From Pseudomonadota bacterium (GTDB lineage: Bacteria > Myxococcota > UBA9042 > PHBI01), in the NCBI GenBank assembly GCA_005788935.1, contig SYAK01000495.1:1-11056 (forward strand): DNA of 11,056 nt, read 5' to 3'. Below are positions 1 through 6,541 of this stretch, piece after piece (the stretch's first letter is position 1; each line of letters begins with the position of its first letter). Position numbers and translations under genes: made by a program. The notes below the pieces were generated by a model. That model ran no database searches. It saw nothing but the letters and a program-made list of their open reading frames with translations, and was not told where the DNA came from.

Positions 1-1079
1 ACCTCGACCTCGACTCGATCCACTGGCTGTCGGACTTCCTCGTCCACTACGAGGGGACGGTCCTCGTCATCTCGCACGACCGCCACTTCCTGAACGCGGT
101 CTGCACCCACATCGCCGACATCGATTACCAGACCATCATCCAGTACACGGGCGGCTACGACGACATGGTCGTGCAGAAGACGCAGGTCCGGTCGCGCATC
201 GAGTCCGAGAACGCGCAGCGCGAGAAGAAGATAGCACAGCTCAACGACTTCATCGCCCGCTTCGCGGCCGGTACGCGCAGCACCCAGGTCGCCTCCCGCA
301 AGAAGGAGGTCGAGCGCCTCGCCCCGACCGAGCTCGCGCGCAGCAACATCCAGCGGCCCTTCATCCGCTTCGAGCCCAAGCGTCCGTCGGGCAAGGTCGC
401 CCTCGAGCTCGAGAAGCTGACCACCGCGTATGGCGATTCGCCCGTGCTGAAGCCGTTCTCGACGACGGTCGGGCGCGGTGACAGGGTGGCCATCGTCGGT
501 CGCAACGGGGCTGGCAAGACGACGCTGCTCGAGGCCATCGTGCACGGAACGCCCGCCGCAGGGGCGCCGCTCGTGGCCGCGATCGGCGGCACGGTCCGCT
601 GGGGGCACGAGACGCAGCTCGGCTATTTCGCGCAAGATTACCGGCCGCAGATCCCGAAGGGGATCAAGTCCTTCGACTGGCTGCGCGATCTCGACCCGCA
701 GGCTGGCAACGAGGACATCCGCGGCATCCTCGGCCAGATGCTCTTCCGCGGCGACGACGCCTTCAAGGTGACCGACGCGCTGTCGGGCGGCGAGTCTGCG
801 CGGCTCATGTTCAGCAAGCTGATGCTCGAGAAGCCGAACGTCCTGCTGCTCGACGAGCCCACGAACCATCTCGACCTCGAGGCGGTCATCGCGCTTGGAC
901 AGGCCCTTGAAAAGTATGAGGGCACGCTCTTTCTCGTGACCCACGACGAGGACCTGCTGTCGACGGTCGCGACCCGCGTCTGGCATCTCGACGGCGGCGT
1001 GGTCTTCGACTATCGTGGCAGCTGGGAAGAATACACTGCGTGGCGCGCCGCCAACAAGGCTCCAGCCCGCAAAGGCTGA
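1..1079 (+). CDS. ABC-F family ATPase, YbiT-like (5' truncated by window edge)
   Basis: The reading frame is open from base 3, so the gene enters from outside; roughly the first third is missing. ABC-F proteins have two ATP-binding domains and no membrane segment, and they act on the ribosome (translation factors or antibiotic-protection ATPases). The window begins just after Walker B of the first domain (LDLDSIHWL), followed by the H-switch SHDRHFLN. Next comes a charged interdomain linker (about 165-400) rich in Lys, Arg and Glu, ending in RPFIRFE, typical of the YbiT branch. The second domain has Walker A GRNGAGKTT (about 498-524), signature LSGGES (about 780), Walker B LLLDEPTNHLD and H-switch THDED. 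No key residue is missing in the visible part. The stop at 1077-1079 lies 3 nt before the next gene. The ABC-F assignment is certain; the exact subgroup is inferred from remembered YbiT sequence. Confidence 0.95.
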   Translation, partial: LDLDSIHWLSDFLVHYEGTVLVISHDRHFLNAVCTHIADIDYQTIIQYTGGYDDMVVQKTQVRSRIESENAQREKKIAQLNDFIARFAAGTRSTQVASRKKEVERLAPTELARSNIQRPFIRFEPKRPSGKVALELEKLTTAYGDSPVLKPFSTTVGRGDRVAIVGRNGAGKTTLLEAIVHGTPAAGAPLVAAIGGTVRWGHETQLGYFAQDYRPQIPKGIKSFDWLRDLDPQAGNEDIRGILGQMLFRGDDAFKVTDALSGGESARLMFSKLMLEKPNVLLLDEPTNHLDLEAVIALGQALEKYEGTLFLVTHDEDLLSTVATRVWHLDGGVVFDYRGSWEEYTAWRAANKAPARKG

Positions 1080-1082
1080 GCG

Positions 1083-1655
1083 ATGGTCTGGCGCCGAAGG
1101 GCCCGCAAGGACACAGGACGGTCGGGTTGGTGGACGTGGCTCGGCGTCGCGCTGATCGCGTTCGTGGCCTTTGGCGTCTGGTTGCAGCGCCAGCACAAGG
1201 TCGCGGCCCAAGGAGGCTGCCCTCCGACCGAGACCGTGACGGCAGTCCTCGACGGCGACACGATCCGCTTTGATTGCGCGGGTGTCGCGCTCTCGGGCCG
1301 CCTCGCGGGGGTCGACGCGCCCGAGAAGCTTCAGCCCCACGGTCCCGAGGCGCGCGCCTTCCTCGCGGCGCTCATCGATGAGGGGCCCGTCATCGTCACG
1401 ACGACAGACACCGACCGCTACGGGCGCGCCATCGTCGAGCTCGTGCCGAAGTCAGGCGGGCCGAGCCTGAACGCACGGCTGGTGGCTGCGGGCTTCGCCT
1501 GGCACTACAAGCGCTTCTCGCAAGACGCAGCGCTCGCGGCGGCCGAAGACGCGGCGCGCGAGGGCCAGCTCGGTCTCTGGGCCGACACCGCGCCGACGCC
1601 TCCGTGGGCCTGGCGGAAGGCCCACCGCGGGAAGGACGGCGACACGGCTCCCTGA
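1083..1655 (+). CDS. Membrane-anchored staphylococcal nuclease-like (SNase/TNase) protein
   Basis: A 190-residue protein. After an Arg-rich start (VWRRRARK) there is one hydrophobic segment at about residues 18-34, consistent with an uncleaved N-terminal anchor that places the domain outside the inner membrane. Residues about 50-165 form an SNase-like OB-fold domain. The catalytic and Ca-binding positions known from S. aureus nuclease can be placed: LDGDT (D59), RLAGVDAPE (R73, D78, E81) and DRYGR (R115). It is therefore expected to be an active phosphodiesterase on DNA and/or RNA; substrate is unknown. A second family element, LNARLVAAGFAW, is at about 129-140. The ATG follows an AAAGG Shine-Dalgarno inside the end of the ABC-F gene, so the two are probably co-transcribed and translationally coupled. 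The pairing suggests no obvious shared function. Confidence 0.9.
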   Translation: MVWRRRARKDTGRSGWWTWLGVALIAFVAFGVWLQRQHKVAAQGGCPPTETVTAVLDGDTIRFDCAGVALSGRLAGVDAPEKLQPHGPEARAFLAALIDEGPVIVTTTDTDRYGRAIVELVPKSGGPSLNARLVAAGFAWHYKRFSQDAALAAAEDAAREGQLGLWADTAPTPPWAWRKAHRGKDGDTAP

Positions 1656-1678
1656 AGCCGCGCGCGTGCCAGCGAAGC

Positions 1679-1712
1679 CGCCTGTCAGGCCGCCGAGGGG
1701 CTGACGCAGGCG
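1679..1712. terminator. Hairpin between convergent genes, possible bidirectional terminator
   Basis: Between the SNase stop (1655) and the stop of the minus-strand TM2 gene (1717) lies an inverted repeat: CGCCTGTCAG (1679-1688) pairs with CTGA (1701-1704) plus CAGGCG (1707-1712), with a 2-nt bulge and a 12-nt loop. That gives about 10 GC-rich pairs. No T-run follows on either strand, so it is not a standard Rho-independent terminator. Its position between convergent 3' ends is the main reason for the call; it could also simply stabilise transcript ends. Confidence 0.4.
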
Positions 1713-1716
1713 CCTC

Positions 1717-2487
1717 TCAGACCCACTCGATCGGGCGTCCCTTGCCGTCTTCGCGCACGCCGCCAGAGACCCGGGCGTGCCCCGAAGCGACGAAGACGAC
1801 GTCGAGGACGTACCAGCACCAGGCGACCCACGCGAAGATGCTCGTCGCGATGAGGCGGGTCTCGTGATAGCCGAAGCCCGGGGGGCGCGACGTCGAGTAG
1901 ACGACCGAGGTCGCGAGGTAGATCCAGATGAAGCTCACCGCGAGCTTGAAGAAGCCAAGCAGGAAGTGGCCTGCGTAGAACCGGTCAGCCCCGATGGGGC
2001 CGAGTGCCACCGCGAGGAAGATCGCGGTCCCGCGGTGGATCTGGACCGCGTTCGGGTCCCGCTCTCGCCCCTTGCGCGCTCTGGCCTGCTCTTTCGCAAA
2101 CTTCACGGCCGCCACTCGGTCTGCGCGCGCGGCGTCCACGTTCGGCTGCGCGCGCAGCAGGACGCGCGACTTCATCAGCCGGAACTCGGCCTCGTCCATG
2201 AGGCCCGCGTCGAGCATCTGCTTCAGCTCGCGCAGACGTCCGAGGGCCTGAGCCACCGGGTCGATGGTCGCTGGATCGGGTGCTGGGGCGGGTGCTTCGC
2301 GCAGGCGGTCGATCGCCCACAGCAGCTCGGCCCGCTCCTCGGGCTTCGCGATGCCGATCGCGGCGAGCGAGTCGTCCGTCGCGTCGAGCAGCGCCGCGCC
2401 ATCAAGGCCGACGTTGCGGAAATTCGGCTCGAGGTGCTTGAGCTCAAGGGCCTCGAGGAGCTCGGCGACGGTGACAGCGGACTGCAA
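1717..2487 (-). CDS. SAM domain - SHOCT - TM2 domain membrane protein
   Basis: A 256-residue protein with three recognisable modules. Residues about 4-64 resemble a sterile alpha motif, a protein-interaction/oligomerisation domain: VAELLEALELKHLEPNF, then LDGAALLDATDDSLAAIGI, then a final amphipathic helix. Residues about 77-111 resemble a SHOCT domain (LGRLRELKQMLDAGLMDEAEF), a short helical module often found at protein ends. After a basic linker (about 112-150), the C-terminal half is a TM2 domain: GPIGADRFYAGHFLLGFFK (163-181) followed by further hydrophobic segments to about 235. The start codon is TTG (complement of 2485-2487), chosen because GGGAG sits 5 nt upstream and the SAM domain begins right after. 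Function is unknown; the architecture suggests a cytoplasmic oligomerising arm on a small membrane unit. It is downstream of the tagD-type gene by 87 nt on the same strand; a joint transcript is possible. The gap shows no clear promoter. Confidence 0.85.
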   Translation of the reverse strand: MQSAVTVAELLEALELKHLEPNFRNVGLDGAALLDATDDSLAAIGIAKPEERAELLWAIDRLREAPAPAPDPATIDPVAQALGRLRELKQMLDAGLMDEAEFRLMKSRVLLRAQPNVDAARADRVAAVKFAKEQARARKGRERDPNAVQIHRGTAIFLAVALGPIGADRFYAGHFLLGFFKLAVSFIWIYLATSVVYSTSRPPGFGYHETRLIATSIFAWVAWCWYVLDVVFVASGHARVSGGVREDGKGRPIEWV

Positions 2488-2574
2488 GGCGACTCCCGTT
2501 GCGTGACGTTCGGAACCTAGCCCAAGTCGGTGTGGCTGTGAAGCAAACCCGAACCGCGAAGACGTGCGAAAGGG

Positions 2575-3000
2575 TCAGGCCTCATCCGAGATGCGCACGA
2601 GGTGGGCCCGGGTCTCGGGCGTCAGGTCGGCTTTCAGGATCGTGGTCGAGATGTCCGGCGTCCGTGACAGGTAGACGACGTCGCAGTGGGGCTTCAGGAA
2701 ATCGAAGCGGCCCACCCAGTCGTCGCCCATCGTGAAGACGTCGACGCCGAAGCGCCCGACGTCGTCGACCTTCTGGTCCCAGGTGTCCTCGGCGAACGCG
2801 ACGTCGACGCAGCGCAGGCCAGCGACGATGTCGCGCCGGTGGGCGTACGGGATGACGCAGGCCTTGCCCTTCGTGGCATTGAACGCATCGGTGGACACGC
2901 CGACCACGAGGCGGTCGCCGAGCGCGCGGGCCCGCTCGAGGATCCGGAGGTGTCCGATGTGGAAGAGGTCGAACGTGCCGTAGGTCAGGACGGTCTTCAT
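2575..3000 (-). CDS. tagD: Glycerol-3-phosphate cytidylyltransferase (TagD type)
   Basis: A 141-residue nucleotidyltransferase expected to make CDP-glycerol from CTP and glycerol 3-phosphate in the cytosol. Visible motifs are GTFDLFHIGH (residues 8-17, containing the HxGH nucleotide-binding signature), MGDDW at 91-95, and RTPDISTT at 113-120, matching the RTEGISTT signature of the family with two changes. Spacing and length (about 130-140 aa) match Gram-positive TagD throughout, although related cytidylyltransferases for other substrates share the fold. The start at 3000 is preferred over in-frame upstream ATGs (3027, 3096) because GGGAG precedes it and homology begins at MKTVLTYGTFD. It is divergent from the M3 peptidase. 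In a Gram-negative setting the product would serve a glycerol-phosphate-containing polysaccharide or capsule rather than classical wall teichoic acid; no polymerase gene is in the window, so this is inference. Confidence 0.88.
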   Translation of the reverse strand: MKTVLTYGTFDLFHIGHLRILERARALGDRLVVGVSTDAFNATKGKACVIPYAHRRDIVAGLRCVDVAFAEDTWDQKVDDVGRFGVDVFTMGDDWVGRFDFLKPHCDVVYLSRTPDISTTILKADLTPETRAHLVRISDEA

Positions 3001-3113
3001 CCGGAGCGCTCCCAGGTGGCGGGCCATGCAGGAGGGGTTACGATGCCACCCCCGGACCTCCGGGGCAACTTCCCAATCCGCGGCGCCGACCGGCACGCTG
3101 CGGCCCCAGGAAG

Positions 3114-3141
3114 TTTTTTACAGGCAGAAGCCTGGAAAAAA
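3114..3141. repeat. A/T-flanked palindrome in the tagD / peptidase divergent region
   Basis: Left arm 3114-3125 (TTTTTTACAGGC) and right arm 3130-3141 (GCCTGGAAAAAA) pair over 11 of 12 positions around the 4-nt loop AGAA. On both strands the T-run comes before the GC stem and the A-run after it, the opposite of a terminator. This is the most AT-rich spot of the 235-bp divergent region (3001-3235), so it may be an operator or promoter region. A TTTACA (3117-3122) resembles a -35 box for the peptidase but no good -10 follows; on the minus strand TAAAAA resembles a -10 for tagD without a good -35. The rest of the 235 bp shows no gene. Confidence 0.5.
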
Positions 3142-3235
3142 AGTGTGGTTGATGAAGCACCGCTTGACGTTCGTCGCAGCGCGCGCAGGCTGTTCCTGGC
3201 GCTCGGAACCGCGAGCGTCGAGGGAGCTCCGCCGC

Positions 3236-5095
3236 ATGTCCGTCTCCGCGCTCGTCACCGCCACCCGCCGCACCTGGCTGTCGCTGCACACCCGCAAGGA
3301 AGACCTCTTCTGGGAGGTGAAGATGGGGCTCGCCCGCGACCGCGCGGCCGCCGTCGACGCGCTTGCGCAGGCCGACGCCGCCCTTCAGGCCTTCCTTCAG
3401 GACCCGGAGCGTCTGGTGGCACTCCAGCAGGCGCTGCGCGAGGCCCCGCCCGAGACGCCCGCGGTGGCGCGCGACGAGCTCGACGGCTGGGCCCGCCTCT
3501 TCGCCTGCCACACCATCGCCTCGGCCGAAGCGCGCGATCTCGCCGCGGAAATCCTCACGCGCGAGTCGGAGCTCGGCCGGCGTCGCGCAGCGCTCGCGAC
3601 GGGCTTGGTCGACCCGAGGACGGGGGCCTTCGTCGCGGCCTCCACGAACCGGCTCGCGCTGCTCATCGCGAATGACCCGGACGCGGCGGTGCGGAAGGCC
3701 GCGCTCGAAGGCCTGTACGCGATCGAGCGGAGCGTCCTCGATCTCGGCTTCCTCGAGATCGTCGGCCTGCGCAACCGGCTCGGCCGGCTGCTTGGCTACG
3801 AGGACTACTACGACTGGAAGGTCCATGTCGCCGAGCGCCTCCGCAAGCGCGAGGTCTTCGGCCGTCTCGAGGCCTTCCTCGCGGCGACCGCGGACAGCAC
3901 GCGGCGCGCGCTCGACAGCTTCGCCGCGACGCACGGGCGCGAGGCCCTGACCGCGCACAGCTTCGGCTTCCTGCGGGCGGGCGGGCTGTCGCGCGAGCTC
4001 GACCCGCACTTCCCGTTCGCCGAGGCCCTCTCGCGCTGGGGGCGCAGCTTCGCGGGGCTCGGCGTTCGCTTCCGCGGCGCGACGCTCACGCTCGATCTCG
4101 TCGATCGGCCCGGCAAGTACGAGAACGGCTTCATGCACGGGCCGGGGCCGACCTGGTTCGACGGGGGCGTCTGGCAGCCCGCGCGCATCAACTTCACGGC
4201 GAACGCGGTGCCGCGGGCGGTCGGGAGCGGCCGGGTCGCGATGACGACGCTGTTTCACGAGGGTGGCCACGCGGCCCACTTCGCGAACATCACGGCGGGC
4301 GCTCCGTGCTTCAGCAACGAGTACCCGCCGACGAGCGTCGCCCTCGCCGAGACGCAGTCGATGTTCCTCGACTCGCTGATCGACGACGCAGACTGGCGCG
4401 CTCGTTATGCGCAGGATCATGCCGGCTCGCCCTTGCCGCTGTCGCTCGTGCTGCGCCAGGTCGAAGAGGAGCAGCCGTTCCGAGGCTGGGACGTCCGCCG
4501 CCTCATCACCGTGCCGATGGGTGAGCGCCTGCTCTACGAGCTGCCTGAGGCGGAGCGGACCCCCGAGCGCGTCCTCGGCGCGCTGCGCGAGGTCGAACGC
4601 GAGGTTCAGGGTCTCGATGCGTCCGCGCGGCCGATTCTCGCCGTGCCGCACCTCATCTCATCGGAATCAAGTGCGTATTATCACGCTTATGTGCTCGCCG
4701 AGATGGCGGTCGCCCAGGTCCGTGACTTCTTCGTGCGCCGTGACGGGCACCTGACCGACAACCCGCGCGTCGGGCCAGACCTCGCAGCGGCCTGCTGGGC
4801 CCCGGGGAACAAGGCGAGCCACGACGAGACCCTCGTCGCGCTGACGGGGCGGCCGCTGTCGCCCGACGCGCTCGTCGCCGAGGCGAACCGGGACCTCGGC
4901 GCGGCCCGGGATGAGGCCCGCCGCAGCTGGGAGCGCGGTGTCGCTGGGGCGCCCTTCGAGGGCCGGGTGGACCTCGACGCCCGGGTGCGCGTCATCCACG
5001 GGCAGTCGGTCATCGGCGACACCGACGCGGGTGGCTTCGAGGCGCTGGCCGAGCGCTTCGCAGGCTGGGTCCGCGGGCTCGAGGCGGCGGACTGA
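3236..5095 (+). CDS. M3 family zinc oligopeptidase (oligoendopeptidase-like)
   Basis: A 619-residue metallopeptidase without signal peptide or membrane segment, so probably cytosolic and degrading peptides of limited length. The zinc site is HEGGHAAHF: H341, E342 and H345, with the third ligand probably E372 in LAETQSMF, the position and context usual for M3 enzymes. Near the C-terminus ESSAYYHAYVLAEMAVAQV (about residue 477 onward) is the Tyr-rich helix that lines the active-site channel in this family. The N-terminal half is helical and charged, as expected. The ATG at 3236 is chosen over in-frame upstream starts (to 3026) because AGGGAG (3221-3226) lies 9 nt before it and the upstream extension is compositionally unlike protein. 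Length fits bacterial M3 proteins (about 560-700 aa). Exact subfamily (PepF versus other) is not resolved. Confidence 0.9.
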   Translation: MSVSALVTATRRTWLSLHTRKEDLFWEVKMGLARDRAAAVDALAQADAALQAFLQDPERLVALQQALREAPPETPAVARDELDGWARLFACHTIASAEARDLAAEILTRESELGRRRAALATGLVDPRTGAFVAASTNRLALLIANDPDAAVRKAALEGLYAIERSVLDLGFLEIVGLRNRLGRLLGYEDYYDWKVHVAERLRKREVFGRLEAFLAATADSTRRALDSFAATHGREALTAHSFGFLRAGGLSRELDPHFPFAEALSRWGRSFAGLGVRFRGATLTLDLVDRPGKYENGFMHGPGPTWFDGGVWQPARINFTANAVPRAVGSGRVAMTTLFHEGGHAAHFANITAGAPCFSNEYPPTSVALAETQSMFLDSLIDDADWRARYAQDHAGSPLPLSLVLRQVEEEQPFRGWDVRRLITVPMGERLLYELPEAERTPERVLGALREVEREVQGLDASARPILAVPHLISSESSAYYHAYVLAEMAVAQVRDFFVRRDGHLTDNPRVGPDLAAACWAPGNKASHDETLVALTGRPLSPDALVAEANRDLGAARDEARRSWERGVAGAPFEGRVDLDARVRVIHGQSVIGDTDAGGFEALAERFAGWVRGLEAAD

Positions 5096-5114
5096 GGGTC
5101 GGGCGCCGTTTTTT
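5085..5114 (+). terminator. Probable Rho-independent terminator at the end of the peptidase gene
   Basis: CGGCG (5085-5089) pairs with CGCCG (5104-5108), directly followed by six T (5109-5114), the only T-run of that length in + strand 3' context here. The loop is long (14 nt) and contains the peptidase stop codon, so the stem is short but GC-only. G and A bases before the left arm can pair weakly with the U-run. It would separate the peptidase from the next gene. Confidence 0.5.
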
Positions 5115-5165
5115 CATCGGCCCGCTGTCCGATCCCGCTGGGCGAACGCGTCGTCTCCCGTATGG

Positions 5166-5188
5166 CGTCCAACGCCAACCGTCCAACG
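5166..5188. repeat. 9-bp direct repeat upstream of the unrecognised gene
   Basis: CGTCCAACG occurs at 5166-5174 and again at 5180-5188, a 14-bp period, just upstream of the preferred ATG at 5204. It could be a tandem binding site in a 5' leader or chance; if translation starts at 5162 instead it is coding. Confidence 0.3.
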
Positions 5189-5203
5189 ACACACGGGGGT
5201 CCC

Positions 5204-5665
5204 ATGTCGCATCCGGTCACGCCCAGCCATCGGCGCTGGCTCGCCCAGTGCCTGCAACGCCACGTCGAGCAGCGGCTCGGCCGGACCCTCGAGGTGCTCG
5301 AGGACCCCGCGGGGGAGGCCGTCTGGCTCCGCCGCGAGGAGCGTGACGGCCGATACACCGTGCGGACCTCGGTCTGCGTGATGCACGTGGACCGGATTAC
5401 GGTGCGATGCATCTGGTTTCTCGGCGACGCCTATCGGTTCGACGGCGTCTGGGGGCTCGTCGACAACTGCAACCCGCGTCAGGAGGCCTGTGCGAGTGCC
5501 GGCTTCCGGTCGCCTGCGCCGACGGTCACGCGCCGTGCGCTCGAGTGGTCCAAGGCCCTTTGTGACACCGTCACCGGCTTCCGCGAGGCCGCGAGCCTGC
5601 TGAGCGCGAGCCCGGATGGGCCAGAGTCGGCGGGCCGCTCGCGCCCCCTCGACGTGCAATCATGA
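5204..5665 (+). CDS. Hypothetical protein, not recognised
   Basis: A 153-residue protein that I cannot place in any family. Start 5204 is preferred over 5162 because a G-run (5195-5199) lies just ahead of it, whereas 5162 has no ribosome binding site; the longer form would be 167 aa. The N-terminal third is basic and helical-looking (HRRWLAQCLQRHVEQRL), followed by a probable beta-rich middle (RYTVRTSVCVMHVDRITVR, then CIWFLGDAYRFDGVWGLVDN) and a final helix. Six cysteines are spread along the chain without a clear metal motif. No signal peptide or membrane segment is evident. The last ~95 bases overlap in antisense the 3' end of the minus-strand SpeE-like gene, so the tail after about residue 135 is the least certain part. 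It follows a probable terminator and so needs its own promoter, which I cannot identify. Confidence 0.65.
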   Translation: MSHPVTPSHRRWLAQCLQRHVEQRLGRTLEVLEDPAGEAVWLRREERDGRYTVRTSVCVMHVDRITVRCIWFLGDAYRFDGVWGLVDNCNPRQEACASAGFRSPAPTVTRRALEWSKALCDTVTGFREAASLLSASPDGPESAGRSRPLDVQS

Positions 5666-6320
5666 TGGCGTGACGCGGTCCTCCCGTGCCCCAAGCGCGC
5701 ACGAACTCGGTCTCGACCTTGAGCCCCTCGCGTCGCAGGAGCTTCTCGAAGGCGGGCTCGGGGACCGCGGACCAGTAGGCGATGAGCCCCCCCGGGTTCA
5801 GCGCGGCCCGCGCGCGGCGGACACCGTCCGTGCGGTAGAGGGCCCGGTTGCCCTCGGTCATCATCGGCGTCGTACCGTTGTCGGCGTCGAGCAGGATCGC
5901 GTCGTAGCGCGGGACAGCGCCGTCAGCGGCCTCGGCGATCCGCGCGCCGACGTCACCGAGGGCCACGCGCGTCCGGGGGTCCGCGAGGGCGTCAGCGGCC
6001 AGAGGCCAGTCCGATCGCGCATTCCAGGTGATGATTTCAGGCATCAGCTCTGCGACGACGACCTCGGTGTCAGGGGCCGCGTGGGCGAGCACGCCGCGCA
6101 GCGTGAAGCCGAGGCCGAGGCCGCCGATCAGCACGCGGCGCCCTGGCGAGGCCGCGGCGAGGCCACCGATGACCCCAAGCCGCAGCTCGGAGGCGTGGCG
6201 GCGGTTCGACATCAGCTCGCGACCGTCGACGCGCAGGACGTATTCGCTGTCGTGTTCGAAGAGTCCGAGGCGGCAGCCGTCGGGGGTCCGCGTCTCGGCG
6301 AGCAGGTTCCACTTGAGCAT
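5571..6320 (-). CDS. SpeE-like (spermidine synthase family) class I methyltransferase-fold protein
   Basis: A 249-residue protein with a Rossmann-type AdoMet-binding core. The glycine motif is VLIGGLGLGFTL (about 63-74), strand 2 ends in VVVAEL with E91 as likely ribose-binding acid, and strand 4 is YDAILLDADNG (about 139-149). The closest family pattern is spermidine synthase. However, DADNGTTP replaces the usual D-[ST]-x-DP motif that holds the catalytic Asp for aminopropyl transfer, so true spermidine synthase activity is doubtful; such relatives are commonly annotated only as spermidine synthase-like. The ATG at 6318-6320 has GGAG/AAGGA upstream. Family similarity ends near HAIMIARR (about 217-224); the last 25 residues are Gly/Ser/Arg-rich and lie antisense to the neighbouring gene. 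It is transcribed away from the VOC gene. Confidence 0.82.
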   Translation of the reverse strand: MLKWNLLAETRTPDGCRLGLFEHDSEYVLRVDGRELMSNRRHASELRLGVIGGLAAASPGRRVLIGGLGLGFTLRGVLAHAAPDTEVVVAELMPEIITWNARSDWPLAADALADPRTRVALGDVGARIAEAADGAVPRYDAILLDADNGTTPMMTEGNRALYRTDGVRRARAALNPGGLIAYWSAVPEPAFEKLLRREGLKVETEFVRAWGTGGPRHAIMIARRGGASGPPTLAHPGSRSAGSRPRGSR

Positions 6321-6442
6321 GCGTCTCCGTCCTTCCGCGGTCCCGTCCCGGTCCGCGGCGGGCTGACTACACCGGGCGGGGCGCCATGCCCAGCCTGTCG
6401 CGCTGCGTCAGTCGCCTCGGGGGCGCGCGCGGTCCCCAGTCC

Positions 6443-6477
6443 GCCCGCAGCGTCCGCGATCCGACGACGCTGCGGGC
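6443..6477. promoter_or_regulatory. Perfect 12-bp inverted repeat, candidate operator
   Basis: GCCCGCAGCGTC (6443-6454) and GACGCTGCGGGC (6466-6477) are exact reverse complements separated by 11 nt. The site lies in the 221-bp region between the divergent SpeE-like (-) and VOC (+) genes and ends just before a possible -35 box. No T-run follows on either strand, so a terminator is unlikely. A dimeric DNA-binding regulator site or a leader hairpin are the alternatives. The remainder of this region holds a small AGCCC-tgtc-GGGCT stem (6489-6502) and nothing else I recognise. Confidence 0.5.
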
Positions 6478-6478
6478 C

Positions 6479-6507
6479 TTGTCGTCCCAGCCCTGTCGGG
6501 CTAAGAC
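6479..6507 (+). promoter_or_regulatory. Possible promoter for the VOC-YkgJ gene run
   Basis: TTGTCG (6479-6484, 4 of 6 to the sigma-70 -35 box) is followed after exactly 17 nt by TAAGAC (6502-6507, weak -10). Transcription would begin about 30 nt before the VOC start codon at 6542. The match is weak, and the call rests mainly on spacing and place. Confidence 0.3.
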
Positions 6508-6541
6508 TCACCCCACCATCCGTCGCATCGAGGAGTGCTGC

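Noticed and set aside
1777..2520. 247-codon plus-strand open frame
   Set aside because: It is antisense to the SAM-SHOCT-TM2 gene, which has clear domain matches; the plus frame is Arg/Glu/Val low-complexity.
3114..3142. Intrinsic terminator between tagD and the peptidase
   Set aside because: On both strands the T-run precedes the stem, and the site is between divergent 5' ends, so termination makes no sense there.
3038..4651. 537-codon open frame on the minus strand
   Set aside because: It lies antisense to the M3 peptidase, whose zinc motif and family features are clear. Its composition is Arg/Glu/Ala repetitive with no motif; long antisense frames are expected at this GC content.
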